Of a stretch of DNA of 49,467 bases, positions 31,452 to 39,881 are shown piece by piece. Positions within the stretch are counted from its first letter, which is position 1. The number at the start of each line of letters is the position of its first letter. The translations under genes and the position numbers were made by a program. Source of the stretch: Bacillota bacterium (GTDB lineage Bacteria > Bacillota > Clostridia > Acetivibrionales > JAFADI01); assembly GCA_023424965.1 (NCBI GenBank), contig JAFADI010000055.1:1-49467 (forward strand), given 5' to 3'. The notes under the pieces are model-generated. The model was not told the origin of the DNA and did no database searches. It saw nothing but the letters and a program-made list of their open reading frames with translations.

Positions 31452-32513
31452 TTAAGCTCTTATGTCCGGTTGTGTCCTATAAATAATTTCTGACACTTCA
31501 ATCGTCTCTACGCCAATGCAGTTAAAAAGATCCTCATCAAAAATCGCAAGATTAGACCCGCCTTTTCTTAGAGTACTTGCGTATTCTACGCCGTCGTAAT
31601 TTTGACTCTTGATGAACTCGGCAATATACTGTGTGGGAAGATATTCAAGCGGACTATCACTTCTTCTAAGCGGCTTTGCGATCTCGAAAGCAATCTCTTG
31701 GAAAACTTTGCGATTGATCACAAATTGTTCAAGCTCACCCTCATATAAAAAAGGGCTTGTCTTTGCAATGCCGGAGAGGTTGACAACTCTTATGTCGCGC
31801 GATAATTGAAATTTACCAATTGTTACATAATCAAAGGCGTTGGCGCGAACTTCGTTTATAACTGTCTTATTATCAGAAGATAAATATAGCACACTAACGC
31901 CCTCGGGGTTTATACGACCAGCACCGCGTTTCTCTTTGGGCGGCGTACCCATACTATCAACTGCTAGGCCCTCTTTACTGGCTGAAATTCGTGCTCTGTA
32001 AAATAGCGAACCAGCGGAATAACTTTTTGCAATGATTGATAAGAACGATGCGAAGGCATCAGCGTTAAACATTCCGCTATGAAAGCGATTCACATACTTG
32101 ATTGAGTTAGAAAACTCATCCCAACTGTGTCCTCGAACAACACCATATTCGCGAAGAAAATCACTGTCCGCAAGTTGAGATATGATGACATTCTTTGAGA
32201 AAATATCATCGTTTTCGGGGTATGCAGATTCACAAAGTTTTTTTACTAAGGCTTGAATCAATTCAGTACCGGCATTAAAAATATCCCATTCATCACGGAG
32301 AGCTACTTTAAGAGGTTTAGCTTCAGCGTTTTCTGATACTGAATACGTTTGAATCAAGTTTATAAATATATCAGCAAGTGGGTTTGGCGCAACATTAACA
32401 TCGTAAACTGCTACATTTTTCGACGAACAAAAATCGCAATTGCCAATAATGTTCTGCTTTGTAATAATCGAGCGGATATGACTGTCACAGAAGCATCCTA
32501 TGCAGCAGTTCAT
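31452..32513 (-). CDS. RES-domain protein with N-terminal zinc ribbon
   Basis: 353-residue protein. The N-terminus has six cysteines arranged as CxxC pairs (C4-C7 and C26-C29, plus C3 and C9), a likely zinc ribbon. A middle helical region of about 110 residues leads to a RES domain: FYRAR (R173, R175), GRINPEG (199-205), LY at 209-210, E221 in NEVR, and YLPTQYIAEFIK then YASTLRKGGSNL near the C-terminus, the S of the R-E-S set. RES proteins degrade NAD+ in toxin-antitoxin systems. It is the last gene of a coupled operon and overlaps sce7725 by 1 bp. Effector role inferred. Confidence 0.87.
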   Translation of the reverse strand: MNCCIGCFCDSHIRSIITKQNIIGNCDFCSSKNVAVYDVNVAPNPLADIFINLIQTYSVSENAEAKPLKVALRDEWDIFNAGTELIQALVKKLCESAYPENDDIFSKNVIISQLADSDFLREYGVVRGHSWDEFSNSIKYVNRFHSGMFNADAFASFLSIIAKSYSAGSLFYRARISASKEGLAVDSMGTPPKEKRGAGRINPEGVSVLYLSSDNKTVINEVRANAFDYVTIGKFQLSRDIRVVNLSGIAKTSPFLYEGELEQFVINRKVFQEIAFEIAKPLRRSDSPLEYLPTQYIAEFIKSQNYDGVEYASTLRKGGSNLAIFDEDLFNCIGVETIEVSEIIYRTQPDIRA

Positions 32514-33472
32514 TATGGTAGCACCCCGTCAAGATATTTACTCATCAATTCTAAGTGATGCATTATTGATAATTTTTTTATTGTCGGAAGACCGGGATAA
32601 TATCCTGTCGTAGAATGGTCAATTAACGTTGAAAGTGCTGATGTCAATTGCCTCTGCTGACCAGCATTATACCAAGCGGCGAGTTTAGCAACTGCTTCAC
32701 TAAATTTACCGGCAACGTCAGACGTGTCATCGTTAGAATCAGACACAAAATGGCGGACGCGCAATGTTTTATCATCGGCAAAATACACAATATGTATTGC
32801 AACTGCGTATGGCGCCCACCCACCCTCGGCATATTCATTACCAATAATCGAGTAGTCCCCAAATCCAACATATCCTTCATCCGCGAAATAAAGATGGTCT
32901 TCTGAGAAAAACTCATCATCTGAATAATCAGCGTTCTTTTGTTGCTTGATGAACTTATCTTTAAACATAACTTTGTTTTGCTTTACGGCTCGCCTAATCT
33001 GCCGCTCGTCGGAGAAAAGGGTAAATCGTGGCGAAATACTACTAAACTCACTTGTATAAACTGATAGTGAATCTCTGTTGTCAAACACAGTAAGGATTGC
33101 ATTTTTTGATACTTTTTTTGCCGCTAAATCGGTTAAGCAATCCGATGTGGTACTATTTATGGCTACAGCAGGAATTATTTCATTTGCAGACAGATATGAA
33201 TATAAAGATGATATTGCTTTTGGAATTTTTGCCAAATCACCGACGGACGGGTTATATATAAACGCAATGGGATGTTTTGTATTGATGTATGCTTGAAACA
33301 TAATATCGAATGTTGGAATCATCTTATAGGGAACAACGAATTTTTCCTCCTTTCTAGCAAGCTTGACGGGTTCCACCACAGGGATAACAGACTTACTTAG
33401 CAAACCGTCTTTTGCAAGTTCTTTTAATGCAAGCAGTTCATATTGCCTGCCTCTAAAATACGGAAAATACAT
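32513..33472 (-). CDS. sce7725 family protein
   Basis: 319-residue protein matching the sce7725 family, which is usually found next to sce7726. It opens MYFPYFRGRQYELLALKEL and has VIPVVEPVK, then a repeated alpha/beta pattern like a TIM-barrel (PTFDIMFQAY, FIYNPSVGDL, IIPAVAINS, AILTVFDNRDS). Near the end it has HIVYFADDKTLRVRHFVSDSND. No experimental function is known to me. It begins one base after the sce7726 stop and overlaps the RES gene by one base, so the three are translationally coupled. The ATG follows AGGGGG. Confidence 0.85.
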   Translation of the reverse strand: MYFPYFRGRQYELLALKELAKDGLLSKSVIPVVEPVKLARKEEKFVVPYKMIPTFDIMFQAYINTKHPIAFIYNPSVGDLAKIPKAISSLYSYLSANEIIPAVAINSTTSDCLTDLAAKKVSKNAILTVFDNRDSLSVYTSEFSSISPRFTLFSDERQIRRAVKQNKVMFKDKFIKQQKNADYSDDEFFSEDHLYFADEGYVGFGDYSIIGNEYAEGGWAPYAVAIHIVYFADDKTLRVRHFVSDSNDDTSDVAGKFSEAVAKLAAWYNAGQQRQLTSALSTLIDHSTTGYYPGLPTIKKLSIMHHLELMSKYLDGVLP

Positions 33473-33473
33473 A

Positions 33474-34346
33474 TCAATACCCCCTGTAAGTAGATTGAAG
33501 TAACCGATCTATGTCCGCCAGTTTGTGAGATAATCCGGAAAAATAGACAACGGATTTTAACTCGGCTTGAATACTTTCAAAAACCGTCTTCGTAATCCTA
33601 TTCCGTTTTTTGAGTTCATTAAATGCTAAATTTTGCGCATCGAGAATCGGTATCGTCTGAAACTGTTCAAGACATGCTCTAAAATGCAACACAGGCTTGA
33701 CTTGTGGTATCTCGCTGAAATAATGCAGCAAAACATTCTCATACTCACGTTTCCGCAACAATTTGAAAATACAAGAGTGGTCGAGGTTATCATCGAATTG
33801 TTTCGGTTCTCGACGACTTTTGCTATTAAACCAAAGGTTCTTGTCATTCATCACATAGATTCCAACAGCCGCACCCATATCACCTAACTCTGCAAGTATT
33901 CGTTCAACACGCTCATATTCATGGATTGTAGACAAGACGGACACTTTACTGAACGCCTTGAAATAATCACTGAGTTGGTCGTATAGCCTATCAAAATTAT
34001 CAAGGTCTGACTTTATCTCATAAACCTTGCCTTCACCGTTTATCATAACGAAATCAGCAATGTGCCGTCCGATATGTATCTGTGACAGTGCAGTTGTAGT
34101 GTTGACGCTGTGAATGCCGACAAGGAGTTTGTTAAGCAGCGTATTCATATAATAGTACTCGTTTCTTTGTTCTTTACCCAAATGTGCGTATATCTCACTG
34201 AAAAGCTCACCGTGTGTTCTGTCGGCCGGGTCATTGACATAACGCCGGACAACGTAATCAAACACCTCATTTGACCCGTTTTGAATTAGTTCACGAATTA
34301 CGCCGCGAGTGAATACACGATTAATTGCCCTGCTGTTATCGGCCAC
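33474..34346 (-). CDS. sce7726 family protein (PD-(D/E)XK nuclease-like)
   Basis: 290-residue protein of the sce7726 family. Residues 47-113 look like a PD-(D/E)XK core: ELFSEIYAHLG, a helix, then HIADFVMINGEGKVYEIKSD with Asp98 and Glu110-x-Lys112. The C-terminal half is helical with many Leu/Phe. The start is GTG, nine bases after AAGGAGG. It is the first gene of the three-gene operon with sce7725 and the RES protein, and lies 47 bp after an HTH gene. Nuclease activity is inferred from the motif only. Confidence 0.85.
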   Translation of the reverse strand: MADNSRAINRVFTRGVIRELIQNGSNEVFDYVVRRYVNDPADRTHGELFSEIYAHLGKEQRNEYYYMNTLLNKLLVGIHSVNTTTALSQIHIGRHIADFVMINGEGKVYEIKSDLDNFDRLYDQLSDYFKAFSKVSVLSTIHEYERVERILAELGDMGAAVGIYVMNDKNLWFNSKSRREPKQFDDNLDHSCIFKLLRKREYENVLLHYFSEIPQVKPVLHFRACLEQFQTIPILDAQNLAFNELKKRNRITKTVFESIQAELKSVVYFSGLSHKLADIDRLLQSTYRGY

Positions 34347-34392
34347 AATGCAACACCTCCTTCCGTTGGAAATATAATCAAATTTTTCTTTG

Positions 34393-34605
34393 TCAGTTTT
34401 CTCTGCTATTCACGGATAAATCTGATTTCCGTCCCTCTTTGGTACGTCCATCTATGGGTTTCGGTGTGGTTTTTGGAATCAGCCATACTCTGCCAAGCTT
34501 TACCGCACCCTCAATCCTTCCCGCTATACACAAAGCTTGAACTCGTCGCTCGGTAATACCCCATAATTGCCCAGCTTTCTGCGGAGTAATCCAATCCAGT
34601 TTCAT
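34393..34605 (-). CDS. Small helix-turn-helix (excisionase-like) DNA-binding protein
   Basis: 70-residue protein. The start at 34605 follows GAGGT. LDWITPQKAGQLWGITERRVQALCIAGRI is an excisionase/MerR-like winged HTH, followed by VWLIPKTTPKPIDGRTKEG, a tail shared by a widespread small-regulator family found near restriction and other accessory genes. It is the first gene ahead of the sce7726 operon and may regulate it. The tail is Lys/Arg-rich. Confidence 0.82.
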   Translation of the reverse strand: MKLDWITPQKAGQLWGITERRVQALCIAGRIEGAVKLGRVWLIPKTTPKPIDGRTKEGRKSDLSVNSREN

Positions 34606-34893
34606 AAACTTATACCTCACCTATTATAAGAACACTTCCATCATACTACGTTTGACCGTATATTGCAACGTCTTTAACAAAGAGTTCAGTTTTTTAAGAA
34701 CATCTCTTGATAATAGCACTTTGTACCACACAGAGGCAATTTACTACTCGGTGGCGAGGCGATGGGAAAGCAGTTAGTCTTACCCCATATAATGTATGGA
34801 CTTAGTGTTAGAAAAAATAGGGCCGGGTGTTGCAGTGTCACAAGATCAACTTCTAAACAAAATTATAAGAGAGCGAAAGACTTCCTGAATCGA
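34606..34893. other. Intergenic gap inside the island
   Basis: 288 bp between the HTH gene and the HEPN gene. It contains short open frames without ribosome sites and no RNA gene or repeat that I can support. It presumably holds the promoter of the HTH-sce7726 operon (minus strand) and the end of the HEPN gene transcript. Confidence 0.5.
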
Positions 34894-35469
34894 TCACCCG
34901 ATTTGCCTCAATAGGTCTCGAACGATGCTTTCAATCCTCTCAATTTCATCTGTTGGTAAAATGCCAGTATGCATAATTATGTTTCTGGACATTTCTAAGT
35001 CATCCATCCTAGATGTAAGCCAAGCTTGGTTTGGAATAATATCAGAGAAATCTTCCCAATTAGCTATCATTATCTGACCTAAGTTACCAAGCATAGTATA
35101 GCCGATTTCACTTCCAGATCTATTAGAATGGTATTTGTTTTTTTCCTCTTGTTTTTTTAAACCTATCACAGCATCTTTAATCTTTTTGGGGACTTTAGTT
35201 TCCCACCAATCAATACCATGACGTTCAGACATTCGCTCCACAATGAAATTACGTATTGTGTTTTCAATACAATACAACGCCGTATATACCGATGACATGT
35301 TAATTGCGTCATACCAGATTCTTGGACTAAAGTCTCTTTCTACTACACGACTAATAGAAGCGAAATCACTAGAATGTGAAACAGATATTCCTTCTTTTTC
35401 TAATGTACTGAAGGTATCTTGAGTTAGTAAAGCATTAAACACAAACTCTTTTATAGTTCGTTTACTCAT
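34894..35469 (-). CDS. Swt1-type HEPN domain protein
   Basis: 191-residue helical protein matching the Swt1-family HEPN domain. YTALYCIENTIRNFIVERM (62-80) is the first long helix and the catalytic-type Rx4H motif is R162-N-I-I-M-H167. GIDWWETKVPKKIKD is another conserved block. HEPN proteins with Rx4H cut RNA in many toxin-antitoxin and phage-defence systems. It starts 9 bp after the DUF5343 gene stop, so the two are coupled. RNase activity is predicted, not shown. Confidence 0.85.
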   Translation of the reverse strand: MSKRTIKEFVFNALLTQDTFSTLEKEGISVSHSSDFASISRVVERDFSPRIWYDAINMSSVYTALYCIENTIRNFIVERMSERHGIDWWETKVPKKIKDAVIGLKKQEEKNKYHSNRSGSEIGYTMLGNLGQIMIANWEDFSDIIPNQAWLTSRMDDLEMSRNIIMHTGILPTDEIERIESIVRDLLRQIG

Positions 35470-35478
35470 GGCGTTCCC

Positions 35479-36087
35479 TCAAATTAGCAAATTATCTTTC
35501 AGACTTTTAAAGATGGCATTATAAACAGAAATGTCTGTTGTAGCGGGCAAGTGAATTTGAATATTGTAGTGAAATTCAGTTCCCACTTTTTTGGGCTGGA
35601 CGCGGTCCGGTGGAGGTTCAGGATTTTGCTCTTTTACAGGCACTTCAACTGGGTTTTCTCCTGTAGGAGTTTGGCTGAAGTCTGCAATGTTACACAGTGC
35701 TTTAAACGTACTATAGACTCTTTTTACAGATTCTTCATCTCCACCAGTAACGCGCGAGATTGCCCCTTTTATGTTAGCTTCATTATCCTTATAGATTTCA
35801 ACATTAATGGTAAACAGTTCTGCGTATAATTCCCGTATGCGGGCTGCTAGTATTTTTTTATAAGTCGTTTTATCACGTAGTTGATCGTAATACACAGTAG
35901 GAATACTATCGTCTGTTAAAAATCCCAATTTTTTAAAAAGAGGAATTATACCTCTATCATTGGTACTGGTATATCCCATGTTTCGGAGAAAGTCAAGAGT
36001 AAACTTTGACGGCTTTGCTGCTGCCTGTAAGCTTTCAATAATCATTGAAATTTTGTTATTTGACATCATGTAGGGATATTCAGTCAT
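35479..36087 (-). CDS. DUF5343 domain protein
   Basis: 202-residue protein of the DUF5343 family. The N-terminal 120 residues (FTLDFLRNMGYTSTNDRGIIPLFKKLGFLTDDSIPTVYYDQLRD) resemble a winged-helix-like fold. A Pro/Glu-rich linker (about 143-163) leads to a short C-terminal beta segment (FHYNIQIHLPATTD). The ATG follows AGGAGG. It is first in a two-gene operon with the HEPN protein, behind an inverted repeat. Likely a specificity or control partner; unproven. Confidence 0.83.
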   Translation of the reverse strand: MTEYPYMMSNNKISMIIESLQAAAKPSKFTLDFLRNMGYTSTNDRGIIPLFKKLGFLTDDSIPTVYYDQLRDKTTYKKILAARIRELYAELFTINVEIYKDNEANIKGAISRVTGGDEESVKRVYSTFKALCNIADFSQTPTGENPVEVPVKEQNPEPPPDRVQPKKVGTEFHYNIQIHLPATTDISVYNAIFKSLKDNLLI

Positions 36088-36161
36088 ACTAGTTTCCTCC
36101 TGTTATTTAGATTGGTCAACCTCATTTCTCGACAATGCATGAACTAATTAGTAATATTATA

Positions 36162-36181
36162 ACATTTTAACTGTAAAATGT
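36162..36181. promoter_or_regulatory. Inverted repeat over the DUF5343-HEPN promoter
   Basis: Perfect 8-bp arms ACATTTTA/TAAAATGT with a four-base spacer. On the minus strand it sits between a plausible -35 (ATACAT) and a consensus TATAAT that begins beside it, so a bound repressor would block the promoter of the DUF5343-HEPN operon. Confidence 0.5.
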
Positions 36182-36221
36182 ATATTATCTTTACTCCTCA
36201 TTTGGCTGAATATTTCCCCTG

Positions 36222-36534
36222 TTGGGGGTAAATCATTTTGCTTTTTGGTCATGGTTGGAAGAAGATAACGTACACCAAACTTTTACAGATCAATCTATAG
36301 ATTTATCAGAAAATCATAGACGCAATTATTTGAATAATATACTAACCTCGTTGGTCGGATGCAATAGTAATTTCTCCAAATCTTTGGGGAAGGTGGGGAG
36401 ATGGTATTCAACAAGCGTTACTGGCACATGCAAACATAGAAGTTCTATATAGAGAGTTAGAACGACTGAAAATGGATATGCTTACTTTTATGCTGACACG
36501 CCTTGGGATTTTTTTGAACCTACACTTAAAATTT
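36222..36534 (+). pseudogene. Degenerate coding fragment of unknown origin
   Basis: An open stretch of about 76 codons (WSWLEEDNVHQTFTDQSIDL, NHRRNYLNNIL) is followed in the same frame, after a TAG at 36453, by a protein-like piece (TENGYAYFYADTPWDFFEP) that ends at 36534. This looks like the remains of one gene with an in-frame stop and possibly a frameshift, since other frames are also open here. No start with a good ribosome site. I do not recognise the family. Confidence 0.35.
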
Positions 36535-36560
36535 GACACATTATTTGGGATAACAGATAA

Positions 36561-37448
36561 GCCCATCGTCACAGAGATCAGCTTGTATTTGAGCGAAAAC
36601 TTCGCCACTTCAACGATGTACACGAGCCGGTGATCGACCAGGTGACTTGAGAAAAGGTACAGCAAAAGCGTGGGAAAATCCGAAAGCGCCGGACCAACGA
36701 GGGGGAAAAGAGCATCTTTTCTGGCCTGCTTGTTTGTGCGGACTGCTGACATAACCTGCATTACCACTTCAACCAAGGCAATCCAGACATCAAGTATTTC
36801 AACTGCTCCAATTATAAGGGAAATCGAGGAACATGCTCCTCGACACATTATGTCAGGGTGGACTTTCTGGAGCAGGTTGTGCTTGGAGAAATCCGTCGTC
36901 TGACACGCTTCGCCAGTCAGTTCGAGGATGAGTCTGTTAAAGCGGTTATTGGCCATTCTGAAAAAGCTGTGGTCACTCAGCGACAGCTAAAACAGAAAGA
37001 GCTTAATTCTCTTATGGCTCGTGGTCGGGAGATTGACAATGTGATTGAGCATTTGTATGAGGATAATGTGGCCGGAAAGTTGTCGGATGACCGTTTTGTC
37101 AAGATGACGAAACGCTATGATGAGGAACAAAGCGAACTTGCAAAGCTAATCAAAGCTCTCAAAGCGGAAATTTGCACGGAAAGCGATAGGGCTATATCGG
37201 CGGACATATTTATGGCCACTGTCCGGAAATACACGCGTGCAAGGAAGCTGACCCAGCGGATGCTTAATGAGTTGATCAATCACATCGAAGTATATCAGGC
37301 CGAGAAGGTAGGCGGTGTACACGTCCAAAAACTCAAAATCCACTACAACTGTGTCGGGTCGATGGAGATACCGGATATACTGCCTCTGCCGGAGCTGGAT
37401 GTACTCATACAAACGAGAAAAGGAGTAGCCGTCAGCTACTCCACGTAA
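36561..37448 (+). pseudogene. Large serine recombinase, decayed 3' portion
   Basis: Reading from 36561, the frame encodes the middle and C-terminal part of a TndX/Tn4451-type large serine recombinase: HFNDVHEPVIDQVT, KSIFSGLLVCADC, HNLHYHFNQGN, the second Cys-containing half of the zinc ribbon (YFNCSNYKGNRGTC) and a long coiled coil (about 36940-37160) plus a C-terminal DUF4368-like domain. Two in-frame TGA codons (36648-36650 and 36747-36749) replace what should be Trp and Gly, and the catalytic N-terminal domain is missing. The last 196 codons remain open. It is a relic of the element that brought the island. Confidence 0.85.
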
Positions 37449-37465
37449 ATGAAGGCATAAAAAAG

Positions 37466-37505
37466 CGAGTGGTGATACAGCTTTCAAATGCTATATCACC
37501 ACTCG
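37466..37505 (-). terminator. Intrinsic terminator of the initiator tRNA gene
   Basis: Minus-strand stem CGAGTGGTGATA/TATCACCACTCG (12 bp) with a 16-base loop, followed by cttttttatg. It starts three bases after the tRNA 3' end, and 17 bp from the recombinase relic stop, so the island boundary must lie within about 37449-37465 or inside the relic. Confidence 0.88.
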
Positions 37506-37508
37506 GCA

Positions 37509-37584
<76 letters not shown>

Positions 37585-37726
37585 ATATGGGTGATGTCTA
37601 TATAATATAATACATTTTTTCAGAAAAGTAAATGGTAAAAAAAGCAATAACGTCAATTCCTTATCAATTTTTATTCCCAACTGCCAGGTTGGTTTCCGGC
37701 ACAAAATTTATTTATGAACCGATATT

Positions 37727-38803
37727 CTATAGGATTTCCAGCAAATCTCTTGTGGGCAAATCCGGAAATTTGACTGTAGGAAGGGTCTGATACCAATAGG
37801 CAACAGAACTTATGTCATGCTGTCCCGGCAGGTATCTTCCTTCACTTCTCCAGCCCAGTGCCTGTATTGTAACCCGCAAATCCTCTTCAAACCGGATCGG
37901 GTCCATCACGTGCCAGCGGTACATCGAATGCCTGTGCTGTGTGCTGTAAAGACCATCGGGCTTAATAACCTGATGCATGCCTAAATAGGGTGTTGAGTAG
38001 GTAACGTATTTACCATCAACGTCCCAATTCCAGGCCCCGCCGAAATAATCTTCCGTACCTGTTCCGCAAATGGATGGGAAAGCCCTGTCTCCGTCCAGAT
38101 AAAACTTTATTTCACCTTCTCCCCACCAAAGGTTGTTATTGATGCCCCAACCCATCGAAGTCCCGACATAATGACCCTGTCCCTTAACACCGTCCAGTAT
38201 GGTATAGACCTCACCATAGGGCAGAGGGTTCTTCCTGCGGAACTGGGCGTGAAAATATGCAGCGTTCTCGGGGATTTCGGTCAAGGTGTAGTTGATCTGG
38301 TAATAGCACACCTGTTTTTCACTGGGGTGATTATTTTGGAGGGTTATTTTACAGTGCTTTCTAAAGGGCATCTCCCAAAAGGAATTCAGCCCTCCCTTTG
38401 GATTCACCGATATGGGAACAGAGTTTATTTGTGAATATACAGACCAGGGCAAAGCAAAAAAATCAGGTAAAGGGCACTCTACCGAAGGGCTTTCCTGTCC
38501 ATCCCAGTACATCCGCAGGATAAAATCACGCCCTATAGGACCTGTTATCCACATGCTCTGTATTGCACCGGGGCCCGTGATGTCCGCAAGCGTAAACGTT
38601 TCACCAGGGTCTATGTTCACACTGGGCGAAATCTTCCAGCCCTGTCCCAGCTCACGGGCGCATTGTGCACCTGTGCCGGATATGGCCTTACCGCCTTCAC
38701 CCTTGTCCCCTGTAAAATTTTCCGGGGATATTGAACGGGTTTTTGCTTTGGACAATAAAGACAGATTCCCAAGACTCATGCCCAGTCCGTTAAATTCATG
38801 CAT
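37727..38803 (-). CDS. GH172 (DUF2961) family glycoside hydrolase
   Basis: 358-residue protein of family GH172 (formerly DUF2961). Hallmarks are NIDPGETFTLADITGPGAIQSMWIT near the start, PLPDFFA, YQINYTLTEIP, and the strongly conserved GTGTEDYFGGAWNW near residue 253. Known GH172 enzymes act on difructose dianhydride or alpha-D-arabinofuranosides. No signal peptide, so it works inside the cell on imported sugars. It is divergent from an AraC regulator and a sugar-uptake locus. Which sugar is unknown. ATG follows GGGAGG. Confidence 0.9.
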   Translation of the reverse strand: MHEFNGLGMSLGNLSLLSKAKTRSISPENFTGDKGEGGKAISGTGAQCARELGQGWKISPSVNIDPGETFTLADITGPGAIQSMWITGPIGRDFILRMYWDGQESPSVECPLPDFFALPWSVYSQINSVPISVNPKGGLNSFWEMPFRKHCKITLQNNHPSEKQVCYYQINYTLTEIPENAAYFHAQFRRKNPLPYGEVYTILDGVKGQGHYVGTSMGWGINNNLWWGEGEIKFYLDGDRAFPSICGTGTEDYFGGAWNWDVDGKYVTYSTPYLGMHQVIKPDGLYSTQHRHSMYRWHVMDPIRFEEDLRVTIQALGWRSEGRYLPGQHDISSVAYWYQTLPTVKFPDLPTRDLLEIL

Positions 38804-39004
38804 ACAATTGACCTCCCTGTGATTTGCAAATATAATTTATTGTGCTGACCTGACTATATTTTAGGCGATTTAGACAGGACTGTCTCTAACAAAAGTTTGC
38901 ACAAGTTTATCAGTTATTGCGCGAACATTGCAAAAAGCTTATAATGTTAACATAATTTCTGCGGACCAACCGGCTGAATGAAATTGGGTAAAGAGGTATA
39001 TGGA

Positions 39005-39865
39005 ATGGACATCAATCAAATATCTCCCTACATACGTATTGCAACGGACAGTGTAATATTTTCGCCCTGGCGGCTTCATGAAAGGGTCATATTCGATTTT
39101 GAACTGCTTTACATAAAAGAAGGAAATATTCATGTAGATATCGAGGGTAAAAGTTTTTACGGCAATCCGGGAGATGTGTTTCTGTTTAAACCAAAACAAA
39201 GACATTCCATCGATATTCTGGGGGATTCCTGTTTTCACCAGCCCCATATCCATTTTGACCTGTTTTACCAACCGGACAGTCCCGAAGTCAAGGTGTCTTT
39301 TAAGTCCCTTGAAGCCTTAACAAGCCTTGAAATGAAAATGTTCCGCGAGAGTATGCCACAAAACAGCGAAATTGACCTTCCGAATCAAATGCGCCTAAGC
39401 AACACTAAGCTGTTTGAAGAAATGCTTTTCGAAATCATCAAAGAGTATGAAATGAAAATGCCATTCCATGAAATCATTGTAAAGGGAATGTTTGTTAAGC
39501 TATGGACTTATCTGATGCGGGAAAATTACTGGCATAACAACCCTGTGGTCTCGGAAAATATGGCTGAATTAATCGGTGTGAAGGATTATTTATATTACAA
39601 TGCCGATAGAGAAGTTGACCTGGATGAATTATCCTCTGAATTTAATTTTAGCAAATATCACCTGATTCGGCTTTTCAAAAAGGCCTTTACCGTATCTCCA
39701 ATTCACTATCATCGTTTGATACGGGTAGAAAAAGCTAAAAAAATGATTCAATTTACAAATATGTCTTTTACTGCGATTTCAGAGCTGCTCGGATTCAGCA
39801 GCATAAATTCCTTTAGCCGTGCATTTAGAAAAGTTGAAGGTGTTCCGCCTTCTTTTTACCGGTAA
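39005..39865 (+). CDS. AraC-family regulator with cupin sensor domain
   Basis: 286-residue regulator. N-terminal cupin-like domain (about 1-140: ELLYIKEGNIHVDIEGKSFYGNPGDVFLFKPKQRHSI) that would bind a sugar, and a C-terminal double HTH (EVDLDELSSEFNFSKYHLIRLFKKAF and SFTAISELLGFSSINSFSRAFRKVEGVPP). The start at 39005 follows AGAGG; the nine upstream codons of the longer ORF cover the ribosome site. It is divergent from GH172 and 16 bp before the histidine kinase gene. Confidence 0.92.
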   Translation: MDINQISPYIRIATDSVIFSPWRLHERVIFDFELLYIKEGNIHVDIEGKSFYGNPGDVFLFKPKQRHSIDILGDSCFHQPHIHFDLFYQPDSPEVKVSFKSLEALTSLEMKMFRESMPQNSEIDLPNQMRLSNTKLFEEMLFEIIKEYEMKMPFHEIIVKGMFVKLWTYLMRENYWHNNPVVSENMAELIGVKDYLYYNADREVDLDELSSEFNFSKYHLIRLFKKAFTVSPIHYHRLIRVEKAKKMIQFTNMSFTAISELLGFSSINSFSRAFRKVEGVPPSFYR

Positions 39866-39881
39866 CCAGCGCTTATAAGGG

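Noticed and set aside
34741..34912. A 50-codon plus-strand frame between the HTH and HEPN genes
   Set aside because: Starts at an ATG too close to any ribosome-like site and has no recognisable content; it overlaps the end of the HEPN gene.
36561..37448. Programmed UGA recoding or selenocysteine in the recombinase
   Set aside because: The catalytic domain is missing, one stop stands at a Gly position, and no SECIS-like hairpin was evident after the stops. Decay explains it.
37449..37465. tRNA-fMet as the attachment site of the island
   Set aside because: Large serine recombinases do not usually target tRNA genes, and no duplicated tRNA 3' end was found at the other side of the island.
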